Source of the DNA: Legionella fallonii LLAP-10
GTDB lineage: Bacteria; Pseudomonadota; Gammaproteobacteria; Legionellales; Legionellaceae
Direction: 5' to 3'
Assembly (NCBI RefSeq): GCF_000953135.1
Contig: NZ_LN614827.1
Span: 1 to 64,000, forward strand
DNA: 64,000 bases
The notes below the pieces were generated by a model. That model saw only the letters and a program-made list of their open reading frames with translations. It searched no databases and had not been told where the DNA came from. Positions 1-10,942 of this stretch are shown here, piece after piece (within the stretch, counting starts at the first letter, position 1; the number at the start of each line of letters is the position of its first letter). A program made the position numbers and the translations under genes.

Positions 1-341
1 CCAATGAAATTCAAGCCTATCACCAACTAACCGAAGTATTTTTGCGTACCTGTCATTGGTGTGTATTTTTAATTTTCACTAGTAGCCGTGTAAAAAGAAT
101 TATTAACAACAAAAGTGTCCGGTAATTATAAATATAATATATTCTTTAAATACTTTATTCTTATTATATAGAACGCTTATTGCTGTTAGTAAGTTAATTA
201 TTTATTTTATTTTCAATAAGTTAGATTGTTTTTAATGTTGTTGGTAACTGTGATTTTAGCTTGTGATCTGTTTGTTCATAGTTCAATTTATTATTTTGTT
301 TCCAGGTTTATATTCAACTTATTCTCTGTTTACCTACTTAT

Positions 342-350
342 TTATCCATA
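342..350 (+). promoter_or_regulatory. DnaA box
   Basis: TTATCCATA fits the relaxed DnaA box consensus TTATNCANA. It lies about 300 bp upstream of dnaA with two further boxes on the other strand, so it could act in origin firing, dnaA autoregulation, or both. Confidence 0.6.
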
Positions 351-413
351 GGTAATTTTAATGATTATTCTTTACACTGTGCATCGATCTTTACTCTTTC
401 TGCTATATTTTTT

Positions 414-422
414 TGTGGATAA
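414..422 (-). promoter_or_regulatory. DnaA box, perfect consensus
   Basis: The plus strand reads TGTGGATAA, the reverse complement of the perfect box TTATCCACA. This is the best DnaA box seen in the window. Confidence 0.7.
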
Positions 423-585
423 CTTTGCGTTTTACCTCAAGCTGAGTATAATTCACCACCTTGAGTAATTTATTAGTAAGTATTCTGTTTTAATTTTTTA
501 ATTCTTATGTCTATTTTTTGATCCTTGAATTTATTCTATTTAATTATCTTGCTGTCTAGGTACTTTCAGTGGCAATATTTATAGC

Positions 586-594
586 CGTGGATAA
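586..594 (-). promoter_or_regulatory. DnaA box, one mismatch
   Basis: CGTGGATAA is the reverse complement of TTATCCACG, one mismatch from consensus. It lies 50 bp before the dnaA start codon, where a bound DnaA could repress dnaA transcription. That role is inferred from position. Confidence 0.55.
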
Positions 595-643
595 TTAGTT
601 TTTACATTCTTTTTACCACCCTTATTTAATGAGGAGTTATGTT

Positions 644-2005
644 GTGTCTGCAACTGTTTGGCAAAAATGTTTAGGGTTATTGCAAGATGAGTATTCTGCT
701 CAGCAATTCAATACTTGGTTGCGCCCTTTGCAAGTCCATACCGACGAGCAGCGGTTAATTTTACTGGCCCCAAATCGCTTTGTTGTCGATTGGGTAAAAA
801 AGCATTTTTTTAGCCGTATTGAGGAACTAATTAATCAGTTTTGTGGTGATGATATTAAATCCGTTTCTATTGAAATTGGTAGCAAACCTTCTGAATCAAC
901 ACCTGGTTCTTCTCCTGATACGACGGTTTCTATTAGTGGAGCTCCTGCGGTAAAAGCTAGTGTTAAAAAAACAGTAGATTATAAAAGCAGTCACTTAAAT
1001 AAAAAATTTGTTTTTGACAGTTTTGTAGAAGGAAATTCTAACCAGCTGGCTCGTGCTGCGTCTATGCAAGTAGCTGAACGGCCAGGAGATGCCTATAACC
1101 CGTTATTCATTTATGGAGGGGTTGGTTTAGGAAAAACCCATCTCATGCACGCCATTGGTAACAATATTTTAAAAAATAACCCTGAAGCTAAAGTACTTTA
1201 CTTACATTCTGAACGTTTTGTTGCTGATATGGTTAAAGCGTTACAAACAAACTCTATTAATGAATTCAAACGTTTTTATCGTTCCTTAAATGCGTTACTT
1301 ATTGATGATATTCAATTTTTTGCTGGAAAAGATCGCTCTCAAGAGGAGTTTTTTCATACTTTTAATGCTTTGTTAGAAGGACAGCAACAAATTATCTTAA
1401 CTAGTGATCGCTATCCTAAAGAAATTGAAGGGATGGAAGAGCGACTTAAATCTCGCTTTGGCTGGGGTTTAACTGTCGCTGTAGAACCACCTGAATTAGA
1501 AACTCGTGTTGCTATTTTAATCAGTAAAGCAGAGCAATCTAATATTGAATTGCCTTATGAAGTAGCCTTTTTTATAGCTAAACGTATTCGTTCTAACGTG
1601 AGAGAACTTGAAGGCGCTTTGCGACGAGTGATTGCTAATGCCCATTTTACTGGTAAGCCTATTACCATTGAGTTTGTTCATGAGGCATTACGTGATCTTC
1701 TTGCACTACAAGATAAGTTAGTTACCATTGAAAATATCCAGAAGACAGTTGCTGAATACTATAAGGTTAAAGTGGCTGATTTACTCTCTAAACGACGCAG
1801 TCGTTCTATAGCTAGACCACGACAAATGGCTATGGCTTTAAGTAAGGAATTAACTAATCATAGTTTACCTGAAATTGGGGATCATTTTGGTGGCCGTGAT
1901 CATACTACGGTAATTCATGCGTGTAGAAAGGTTAAGGAATTAATTCAGGATGATAGTGATTTTGCAGAAGATTATAAAAATTTGATGCGAATTTTATCTT
2001 CTTAA
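644..2005 (+). CDS. dnaA: Chromosomal replication initiator DnaA
   Basis: DnaA binds DnaA boxes, unwinds oriC and loads the replicative helicase. The protein has the usual layout: an N-terminal helicase-interacting domain, a variable linker (about residues 80-110), an AAA+ domain with Walker [10 protein letters not shown] and Walker B LLIDDIQF, and a C-terminal DNA-binding domain with the signature [12 protein letters not shown] chose GTG at 644 because GAGGAG lies 7 bases upstream. That gives about 453 residues starting M-S-A-T-V-W, typical of the family; the in-frame ATG at 629 lies before this ribosome-binding site. It is the first gene of dnaA-dnaN-recF. Confidence 0.97.
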   Translation: MSATVWQKCLGLLQDEYSAQQFNTWLRPLQVHTDEQRLILLAPNRFVVDWVKKHFFSRIEELINQFCGDDIKSVSIEIGSKPSESTPGSSPDTTVSISGAPAVKASVKKTVDYKSSHLNKKFVFDSFVEGNSNQLARAASMQVAERPGDAYNPLFIYGGVGLGKTHLMHAIGNNILKNNPEAKVLYLHSERFVADMVKALQTNSINEFKRFYRSLNALLIDDIQFFAGKDRSQEEFFHTFNALLEGQQQIILTSDRYPKEIEGMEERLKSRFGWGLTVAVEPPELETRVAILISKAEQSNIELPYEVAFFIAKRIRSNVRELEGALRRVIANAHFTGKPITIEFVHEALRDLLALQDKLVTIENIQKTVAEYYKVKVADLLSKRRSRSIARPRQMAMALSKELTNHSLPEIGDHFGGRDHTTVIHACRKVKELIQDDSDFAEDYKNLMRILSS

Positions 2006-2188
2006 TACACTTAAGTTTGATAGTTAAAGTATCTTTTATGTGACTAAATAAATGTTATCTTGTAATTTTTATTCTTTGCCGTGATGGACAGAATAATATA
2101 TATATACGAGTTCTAAGCTAAACAGACTCGTTTGTGCGTAAAAATAATTCTACCTTACGCTTAAATGTATATTAATTGGGAGGCTCCT

Positions 2189-3292
2189 TTGTTTGAGTTT
2201 GTCATAAAAAAAGAAGATCTACTGACTCCTTTGCTTACTGTTGCTGGGGCTGTTGATAAAAAGCAATCTTTAGCGATATTGTCCCATTTTTTATTAAAGC
2301 TATCTGATAGTCAGTTATTCATTACTGCGACTGATTTGGAAATTGAAATTTCTGCTCAGGTTATTTGCGAATCAAATAATTCTATTGGTAGTATCACTGT
2401 TCCTGCGAAAAAATTTATTGATATTATCCGCTCTCTTGATGAGCAACCTACTCCTAAATTTATTTTTGATAATGGTATTTTAACTATTAAGCAGGGGCGT
2501 AGTTCTTTTAAACTAACTACTTTACCTGCTGATAATTACCCTTCTAGTGAAGATGAATGTAATGATGTCGAGCTCACTTTACCTCGTTTAGATTTATTAC
2601 AATTATTGCAATCGACTCATTTTGCTATGTCGCAACAAGATGTCCGCGTTTTTTTAAATGGCTTACTTCTTGAGTTTGAGCCTAATGTTATATCCGCTGT
2701 TGCTACAGACGGACACAGAATGGCTGTTTGTCGTTATTCTTGCTCTAATTTGGTTCATAATAAATTGTTGTTGCCCAAAAAAGGAGTGCAAGAATTATTA
2801 AGGTTATTAAATTGTATTCCTGATGAACAAGTACTGCTTGCTGCTGGCAAGGCTCATGTAAAATTGATCACCAAGCAATTTGTTTTCTTATCTAAACTAA
2901 TAGAGGCTCGCTTTCCGCCCTATGCTAAAGCGATACCTAGAGCGCAAGACAAACATATTCTTATTGATTGTGCGACTCTGAAGCGTTCATTATCTCGTAT
3001 TGTTATTTTAGCTCATGAGAAGTCAAAGGCAGTATTGCTTCATTTGCAATCAGGACAGTTGACTTTAATTGCACATAATAATGAACAAGAAGAAGCAGTT
3101 GAGTCTTTAATTGCAGAAACGGACGGTGATGAATTAAAAATAGGACTGAATGCAACTTATTTACTTGATGTATTAAATCATTTAGGTGAGGGGCAGATTC
3201 GTTTATCTATGTCGAATACTGATAGCAGTATATTGATAGAAGCTTTAGAAAATGATTCTTATCAATACATCATTATGCCTATGAAAATATGA
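2189..3292 (+). CDS. dnaN: DNA polymerase III beta sliding clamp
   Basis: The beta clamp encircles DNA and tethers polymerase III and other DNA enzymes. The sequence begins FEFVIKKEDLL and shows the threefold clamp architecture, including a C-terminal end of the usual form (IIMPMKI). TTG at 2189 is preferred: GGGAGG lies 5 bases upstream and the result is 367 residues, the usual length. An in-frame ATG at 2165 would add eight residues and has no ribosome-binding site. The stop codon overlaps the recF start by four bases (ATGA), so the two are probably translationally coupled. Confidence 0.96.
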   Translation: MFEFVIKKEDLLTPLLTVAGAVDKKQSLAILSHFLLKLSDSQLFITATDLEIEISAQVICESNNSIGSITVPAKKFIDIIRSLDEQPTPKFIFDNGILTIKQGRSSFKLTTLPADNYPSSEDECNDVELTLPRLDLLQLLQSTHFAMSQQDVRVFLNGLLLEFEPNVISAVATDGHRMAVCRYSCSNLVHNKLLLPKKGVQELLRLLNCIPDEQVLLAAGKAHVKLITKQFVFLSKLIEARFPPYAKAIPRAQDKHILIDCATLKRSLSRIVILAHEKSKAVLLHLQSGQLTLIAHNNEQEEAVESLIAETDGDELKIGLNATYLLDVLNHLGEGQIRLSMSNTDSSILIEALENDSYQYIIMPMKI

Positions 3293-4353
3293 TTCTAACT
3301 GATTTAAAAATTCATCACTTACGTAATCTTTCTTCTACACATCTGTCACTTAATTCACGGTTCAATTTTATTGTTGGACCGAATGGTAGTGGTAAAACAT
3401 CTATTCTTGAGGCTCTTTATATATTGAGCTGTGGCCATTCTTTTCGTTCACGTGAAATTTCTCCTATAGTTTCTCATGGGGAGTCAACCCTGACCATTTT
3501 TGCTAAATCCTTGAGCCAAGATACCATCAGTATACAGAAGTCCTGTTCTGAACCGACTCAAATTAAATTAAACAATCAATATTGTACTAGCACTAGCCAA
3601 CTTGCCTATGCACTCCCTTGTCAGGTGTTTTACTCTGATATTTTTCAGATTATCGATGCAGGCCCTTCGGTTAGAAGGGCTGTTCTCGACTGGGGATTGT
3701 TTCACGTGAAACCTAATTATTTGTCATTATTAAAGGAATATAAGAAGGTTTTGAAACAGCGTAATGCGTTACTTAAAATGCACGCTCCGTATTCACACTT
3801 CGTCCCATGGGATAATCAATTGAGTTCACTTGCAGATGAAATTAATTTGTTACGAGAAGATTATTTTTCTCTTTGGCAAGTATCATTTGCTAGGATATTG
3901 CAAGAGTTGACTGATATTAATTGTTCAATTACCTATTACAAAGGGTGGGATAAAAAGAATTGCGGTCATTCACTTAAAGATATATTAGCAAATTATTTTG
4001 AACAAGATAATCAGCGATTATTTACCCAATATGGTGCCCATCAGGCTGATGTGATTATTGATTGCGAACACACAAAGGCAAAACACTATCTATCCCGTGG
4101 ACAGCAAAAAATTATCTTATTTGCTTTGAAGTTGGCGCAATCGGAATTGTTAGATCATGAGTGTATGTATTTAGTAGATGATTTTGCTGCCGAACTTGAT
4201 GAGATACATCAAATGAAATTGTTAAAATATTTCCTCGGTCGCAAGGGCCAATATTTTATAACAACAAATACTTCTTTATTGGCCACCAACCAATTAATTA
4301 GTTCTGAATCCGCAGCTACGTTTCATATTAATAATGGCCATGTAAACGCTTAA
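3289..4353 (+). CDS. recF: DNA replication and repair protein RecF
   Basis: RecF is an ABC/SMC-type ATPase that helps load RecA at gaps and supports restart of stalled forks. It has an N-terminal Walker A (GPNGSGKTS), the ABC signature LSRGQQK, and a Walker B region YLVDDFAAELD near the C-terminus, at about 354 residues. Its ATG overlaps the dnaN stop. A near-perfect parS sequence lies inside the coding region at 3699-3714. About 1 kb of non-coding DNA follows before gyrB, a pair often adjacent in relatives. Confidence 0.95.
   Translation: MILTDLKIHHLRNLSSTHLSLNSRFNFIVGPNGSGKTSILEALYILSCGHSFRSREISPIVSHGESTLTIFAKSLSQDTISIQKSCSEPTQIKLNNQYCTSTSQLAYALPCQVFYSDIFQIIDAGPSVRRAVLDWGLFHVKPNYLSLLKEYKKVLKQRNALLKMHAPYSHFVPWDNQLSSLADEINLLREDYFSLWQVSFARILQELTDINCSITYYKGWDKKNCGHSLKDILANYFEQDNQRLFTQYGAHQADVIIDCEHTKAKHYLSRGQQKIILFALKLAQSELLDHECMYLVDDFAAELDEIHQMKLLKYFLGRKGQYFITTNTSLLATNQLISSESAATFHINNGHVNA
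3699..3714. promoter_or_regulatory. parS: parS site inside recF (15/16 match)
   Basis: TGTTTCACGTGAAACC differs only in the last base from the widely conserved parS palindrome TGTTTCACGTGAAACA, the ParB loading site for chromosome segregation. It lies about 3 kb from the origin-like region, where parS sites cluster in most bacteria. Here it is embedded in recF codons. Confidence 0.82.
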
Positions 4354-4732
4354 AGTCTTTTATTATTTTTGGCCTAGCACGATGCTTAAACAATTCATTC
4401 CCAACGAGCACGTAGCACGAGTTATTTTCTGTATCTATAGGTTGTTGACATTGTTTTTAGCGACATTGATGCTCCGAGCTTTATGTGCGGAATCTAGGGA
4501 AGGCCTTGACCAATACGATATCTTTTTACATCAACTGGCTTCCTAGCGCGCCATGATGGACTAAACTCATTTAATTAAATGAAGTTCCATGTTCTACATC
4601 GATTATTGGAGTATTTTACGTGTTGTTGCATCTAAAGGATCATTCATAATGAATGACACGTCGATCTCAAGGATTAAAAGCTAATAGGCACTAGTATTCT
4701 TGTTTAATTATAATTAACCGATGAGAATTTAA

Positions 4733-4748
4733 TGTTTCACGTGAAACA
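4733..4748. promoter_or_regulatory. parS: parS site, perfect palindrome
   Basis: TGTTTCACGTGAAACA is an exact 16-bp match to the conserved bacterial parS palindrome bound by ParB. It lies 1.0 kb downstream of the recF copy, in non-coding DNA, so the pair should mark the origin-proximal centromere. Confidence 0.92.
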
Positions 4749-4967
4749 TCAATCCTTATTGAAGAAAAGAGTCTCGTAAACAGTACATAGCAATGTTTAG
4801 AGAAATCTGTGAAAATATATTATCTAGATTAGAGTGATAAGATATTAATGCATACTTAGGTCAATACTTGGATAATTATACTCACATTCACTAAATATAA
4901 AGCAACACTATTTTCCCATAAATTTTAGTGAAAACATCTATTCTTTGGGCAAAACGAAAGTATTCAG

Positions 4968-5115
4968 TTAACATCTATTTCGGATAAGAACGTCATCTAC
5001 ATGGGAACAACTCGTGCTAAAACGCTGAGGTAACTCTTCACGAAGCATCCATCAAAGCAAAGATCTTGTGCGTAGGCTTCGATACAGCGCAAAAAAAAGT
5101 CTCCTCGGCACGAAT
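4968..5115. repeat. TTAA/GGATAAG repeat, copy 1 (right end missing)
   Basis: The left end TTAACATCTATTTCGGATAAG is shared, with changes, by elements near 22838, 28719 and 61452. It is followed by an inner module (about 5011-5115) whose ends read CTCGTGCT and GGCACGAA. Relative to the outer end, this inner module runs opposite to the copy at 22838-22976. No matching right TTAA end was found. It looks like a non-autonomous palindromic element. Confidence 0.6.
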
Positions 5116-5325
5116 GTATTGGGAAGAGGCCTTGACCTTAACTTTGTCATACAAAATCAGGTCAGGTTCATAAACAAATTAATCTAAAACAAAGGGCAGC
5201 AATCAAGAAAATATGTTCTATTGCTGATATTTAGCTTGCCTATAATGATAAAAAAATAATTCATAAATGGTAAAATCAATTTTGAGGTGGTGCCTTCCTG
5301 GAAGATATAAACCTAAGGTAAATAG

Positions 5326-5334
5326 TGTTATAAT
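5326..5334 (+). promoter_or_regulatory. Extended -10 promoter of gyrB
   Basis: TGTTATAAT provides an extended -10 (TG-N-TATAAT) with no good -35 at the usual distance. It would start transcription around 5341, giving a 5' leader of about 35 bases before the gyrB ATG. Placement is by motif only. Confidence 0.5.
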
Positions 5335-5367
5335 ACCTCATTTGAACTACCACTATGAAGGTAATGA

Positions 5368-7794
<2,427 letters not shown>

Positions 7795-7802
7795 GGGATG
7801 TT

Positions 7803-7828
7803 CCGGGTTGTATTTGGCTTCAACCCGG
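7803..7828 (+). terminator. Hairpin after gyrB
   Basis: CCGGGTTG and CAACCCGG form an 8-bp GC-rich stem with a 10-base loop just after the gyrB stop. There is no clear T-run, so intrinsic termination is plausible but not certain. Confidence 0.4.
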
Positions 7829-7929
7829 GCTGACCGTTTGTGAGAGAAGCCGTATTCTTACACTTAAGTAAATGAAAGTTATTGATATTTATTTTCTAGA
7901 TAATGGTTATTTGTTTCAGGGCTCTTAGT

Positions 7930-8496
7930 ATGCTCTATGCTTTTAGGGATCAATACATTATCTTTGCTGAAGAACATGAGATTACTCAAGTGGATCGGCA
8001 AACAGGTAAGATTGGAAAATTAAAGCTGACGAATCCATTGCTGCTATATATATCAAACCTAAAGTACCCATATTAGACACAGGCACTATTTCGGGTTATC
8101 TACTGACAGTAAGTGGCTGACTCTATCTCTTTGAGAGTAATGATTTCGGCTGAATGAGCGGGGCGAAGTATATATTTCACGTCACCATGAATTTTTTTCT
8201 TTGATAAAATGGGTTTTGAGAAAGTAGATTTAGGGGCATTTGAGCCCGTCAAACACTTGATATGTGGAAGCTCTACTCTAGTAGTGAACCAAGATGAGCA
8301 ATTAGTTAAATGGAGCTTTGATCCATGGGGAATATCTGGTCTCCGTCTGCAGAAACTCAGTTCTATCGCTTTACCCAAGGATGCAAATTCCATTCTAAAT
8401 ATTTTTTATGTACGAGCAACGTTTGATGCTAGAATTTTAAGCGATGGTCAGGGACCTTCTCCTCGCTTGCGTCCCAACTATTTCAGCATAAATTGA
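7930..8496 (+). pseudogene. Decayed gene, possibly beta-propeller-like
   Basis: Three successive open stretches in different frames look like one broken protein. The first starts at ATG 7930 (MLYAFRDQYIIFAEEHEITQ) and soon reaches a stop. A second frame reads DESIAAIYIKPKVPILD and stops near 8120. A third is open from 8209 to 8496 and contains SSTLVVNQDEQLVKWSFD, which resembles a WD-type blade. No start with a ribosome-binding site serves the last part. The resemblance is weak and I do not name a family. Its 3' end overlaps the convergent gene at 8478. Confidence 0.5.
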
Positions 8497-9125
8497 GGTT
8501 CAGGGAACTTAGCATCCAAGTTGTCTTCCCGCCTGTTAACCGCGTTAATTCCACATTGCACACACATATTACAACAGCACTGAGTCCCTCGTGACAGAAT
8601 AATAGGGATAGGTGTTGTTAATGTTGCTCCCAGAAAGGCACCAGCATAACATGGCCAAGAAATAAAGAAAGAAGTAATGCTGCCACCAATTATTCCTGTC
8701 AGACAACAACATACAGTGCATCCTTTTTCTTCATTAAGAAGGAAACAAGCTTTTCCATCTTGAGGAGTCCACGTATTTTTTATCTCCTTTGCTTTTGCTT
8801 CAAGCACTTTTCTTTCTTCAGCAATATTATTTCTTTCATCATCTTTTTGTTGCCGTACAACTTCTACTGTATGTTGAAAATCTAACAATTGCTTCTGTTG
8901 ATCCATCAGTTGCGCATAGGTTCCTTTAAATAATGTATTGCCAATTTGAGCGTGTATTTCATGGGGGAAATGAGAAACCAATTCTTTAAAAGATGAATTA
9001 GCCATAGCTAAGTGGTTTAACGATTTTACATCATCTGAAATTAATGAAATTATTAAATAAGTGACCTCTCTGGGAACCACATTAAAGAAACCATTATCTG
9101 GTTTCTTCTTATTAGAAAAAAACAT
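8478..9125 (-). CDS. F-box-like, Cys-rich membrane protein (candidate effector)
   Basis: About 215 residues. Near the N-terminus, VVPREVTYLIISLISDD and the following SLNHLAMANSSFKELV fit the F-box pattern (L/VP-E-I..I-S-L..L..L...N..F..L), the module that recruits eukaryotic SCF ubiquitin ligases. A charged coiled-coil-like stretch (about 70-120) follows, then a hydrophobic segment flanked by cysteine clusters (CTVCCC and CCCNMC). The ATG at 9125 has a good site, AGAGGTG, 7 bases upstream. Several Legionella Dot/Icm effectors carry F-boxes, so translocation is a reasonable inference; the cysteines could be lipidated. No enzyme domain is visible. Confidence 0.7.
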   Translation of the reverse strand: MFFSNKKKPDNGFFNVVPREVTYLIISLISDDVKSLNHLAMANSSFKELVSHFPHEIHAQIGNTLFKGTYAQLMDQQKQLLDFQHTVEVVRQQKDDERNNIAEERKVLEAKAKEIKNTWTPQDGKACFLLNEEKGCTVCCCLTGIIGGSITSFFISWPCYAGAFLGATLTTPIPIILSRGTQCCCNMCVQCGINAVNRREDNLDAKFPEPQFMLK

Positions 9126-9786
9126 ATAGCGACACCTCTATATTATGTATGTAAAAGGACATTAATCACGCTCATAATCGATTAAAATGTTTTTGCATTA
9201 ATCATATTATTTAATTGATGAGTAAAATGGTTGTGAATTGTATGCTGCTTGTATCAATATGTCACGACAAAAGTGGTACGAAGTACTTCAGTAGTTGCTT
9301 TTGGGGAGTAACTGTTCAACCAATAACAACAATTTAAGAGGTAGGTTGGAAGTAGGGCTATAACTAACTGATTAAGGATTTACTGTATCAATAATTTTCT
9401 AAGAGAATAGACATTCATGTCGCCTCAATGTAGGGTATGGTAAAATTGTGGCTCAGTTAGGACTAACTTAACTCAGTTACTACGGTGATGATAAATGATT
9501 AGTTAAGGATTGAATCCAGTTGAAGAGTGCTGCGTCCTTGCAGCGAAGTACATCCATTGTACTTGTCCCTGTGTTTGACGTCCTGTCAGACATGTCCATG
9601 TCATCCCTTTGTATTTTAAGTATACACTCTTGGGTGTCAGTGTCATTGCGTAGATCGCTTACAGAGTTGTAAGATATTTCTCAAAGAGCAGTGGGTATTT
9701 TCTTTCTATTAATTATTGAAAATAAAAGAACTTTTAGTCATTGGTATTTTGGACTGGCAGGAGCTATACCAGGTTGCAAATTTTGT
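9126..9786. other. Intergenic region, no gene seen
   Basis: About 660 bp between the F-box-like gene and the agmatine deiminase operon. Open frames on both strands are short and lack ribosome-binding sites. The part nearest 9126 presumably holds the promoter of the F-box-like gene; I found no PmrA-type tandem repeat there. The right end runs into the repeat at 9787. Confidence 0.5.
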
Positions 9787-9905
9787 GTCGGGCAATTGGT
9801 TGCCCAATGGTGCTATCTTAAGCTTTTGTAGCCAGGATTAGCGCAGCGTAATATGGGATTGCAGTGCACGGAGCTAGGGCATTCCCGTATTATGCTACGC
9901 TAGTT
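9787..9905. repeat. GTCGGGCAAC repeat, copy A (truncated)
   Basis: It begins GTCGGGCAATTGGTTGCCCA and runs through a stretch with GCGCAGCGTAAT and ATTCCCGTATTATGC. It aligns along most of its length with the reverse complement of the larger element at 19864-20034, but the second terminal arm is missing. It sits just beyond the 3' end of the agmatine deiminase gene, so its hairpin could also act in termination. Confidence 0.65.
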
Positions 9906-9916
9906 AAGTAAACAAT

Positions 9917-10942
9917 TTATTTGCTTACCGGTTGTTGTTGGGTAATGCAATGAATGCCCCCACCTCCAGCAAATACGTCAAGTGCATCAATTTGTGTTAT
10001 CTGATAACCAGGGAATATTGCGGTAAACAGTTGGTAGGCTGATTTATCATAGGCCTCATGGCCGAATGCTGGCATAACGATACCTTTATTGGCTAGATAA
10101 AAATTAATATAAGATAAAGTGAGGCGCTCGCCATCAAGATAGGTCGCTGGTGGTTGCTCCACAGTATAGACTTCTAATGAGCGTCCTTTTGCATCTTTAG
10201 CTGATTTAAGAATCTCATAGTTTTCTAGTAATCGAGAATAGTTTGGATCGTGTTGATCTTTAGTGATGAGGCACAATACTTTGCCTGGAGCAACAAAACA
10301 GGCTATCTCGTCAATATGCCCATCAGTTTCATCACCTAATAACCCTTGATTTAACCAAATGATTTTTTCGCAGCCTAAATAATCATAGAGATATTGCTCT
10401 ATAGTTTGTTGCGATAAGTTAGGGTTACGATTAGGATTGAGTAAACATTCCCTGCTAGTTAAAACCGTGCCTTCGCCGTCAACATGAAAAGAACCACCTT
10501 CCATTACTAGTGGAGCATGGAAATAGTTGGCTTGAGTCAATTCTATAACCGCAGAGGCAATTTTATTGTCTAAAGCACAATCTGGGTAATTGCCGCCCCA
10601 AGCATTGTGAATCCAGTCAACGCCAGCCAATTGTTGATTATTATCTAATAAAAAAGTAGGGCCTGTATCTCTTGTCCATGAATCATTAATTGGAAGAACG
10701 ACCATATTAATATTGTCATTACAATATTGCCTGGCTGATTTTTCATCCCCTGGATTAACTAACAGAGTAACTGGTTCAAATTGCGCTATAGATTGGGCAA
10801 CGAGCGCATAGGCGGACCGTGCTCGTTCCAGCCCTATTTTAGACCAAGTTTCCAGATGGCAAGGCCATGCCATCCAGCATCGCTCATGGGTATGCCATTC
10901 TGCTGGCATGGAAAATCCTGCTTGTTTTGGTGTATTGTTCAT
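9917..10942 (-). CDS. aguA: Agmatine deiminase
   Basis: It hydrolyses agmatine to N-carbamoylputrescine and ammonia, the second step of the ADC route to putrescine. The 341-residue protein belongs to the peptidyl-arginine-deiminase-like fold: early [12 protein letters not shown], the middle [13 protein letters not shown] with conserved acidic and His residues, and the catalytic Cys near the C-terminus in [13 protein letters not shown]. It starts with ATG overlapping the speA stop by one base (TAATG), which indicates translational coupling. It is the last gene of the aguB-speA-aguA operon. Confidence 0.94.
   Translation of the reverse strand: MNNTPKQAGFSMPAEWHTHERCWMAWPCHLETWSKIGLERARSAYALVAQSIAQFEPVTLLVNPGDEKSARQYCNDNINMVVLPINDSWTRDTGPTFLLDNNQQLAGVDWIHNAWGGNYPDCALDNKIASAVIELTQANYFHAPLVMEGGSFHVDGEGTVLTSRECLLNPNRNPNLSQQTIEQYLYDYLGCEKIIWLNQGLLGDETDGHIDEIACFVAPGKVLCLITKDQHDPNYSRLLENYEILKSAKDAKGRSLEVYTVEQPPATYLDGERLTLSYINFYLANKGIVMPAFGHEAYDKSAYQLFTAIFPGYQITQIDALDVFAGGGGIHCITQQQPVSK

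Larger units (their letters stand above)
126..643. other. oriC: Origin-like region upstream of dnaA
   Basis: This is a strongly AT-rich stretch with no credible gene, directly upstream of dnaA. It holds one consensus-type DnaA box and two more in the opposite orientation (listed separately), plus A/T runs around 120-240 that could serve as an unwinding element. In many gammaproteobacteria oriC lies beside dnaA or gyrB. Assignment as the functional origin is inference from boxes plus gene context; GC skew was not computed. Confidence 0.6.
4354..5325. other. Non-coding region between recF and gyrB
   Basis: About 1 kb without a convincing gene. It contains a perfect parS site (4733-4748) and a repeat copy (4968-5115). 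A 55-codon open frame at 4382-4546 has no ribosome-binding site and no recognisable domain, so I do not call it. The rest is AT-rich with scattered stops. It may be the scar of a lost gene or an accumulation of repeats. Confidence 0.6.

Noticed and set aside
3..125. Open frame from the left edge (about 40 codons, ...NEIQAYHQLTEVFLR...)
   Set aside because: Could be the tail of a gene cut by the window, but it shows no recognisable domain and I cannot support it.
4382..4546. 55-codon ORF between recF and gyrB (MLKQFIPNEH...)
   Set aside because: No ribosome-binding site, no family likeness; expected by chance in 1 kb of AT-rich DNA.
8100..8393. Minus-strand ORF opposite the decayed gene at 7930-8496
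   Set aside because: Antisense shadow with no start site; the plus strand shows the protein-like sequence.
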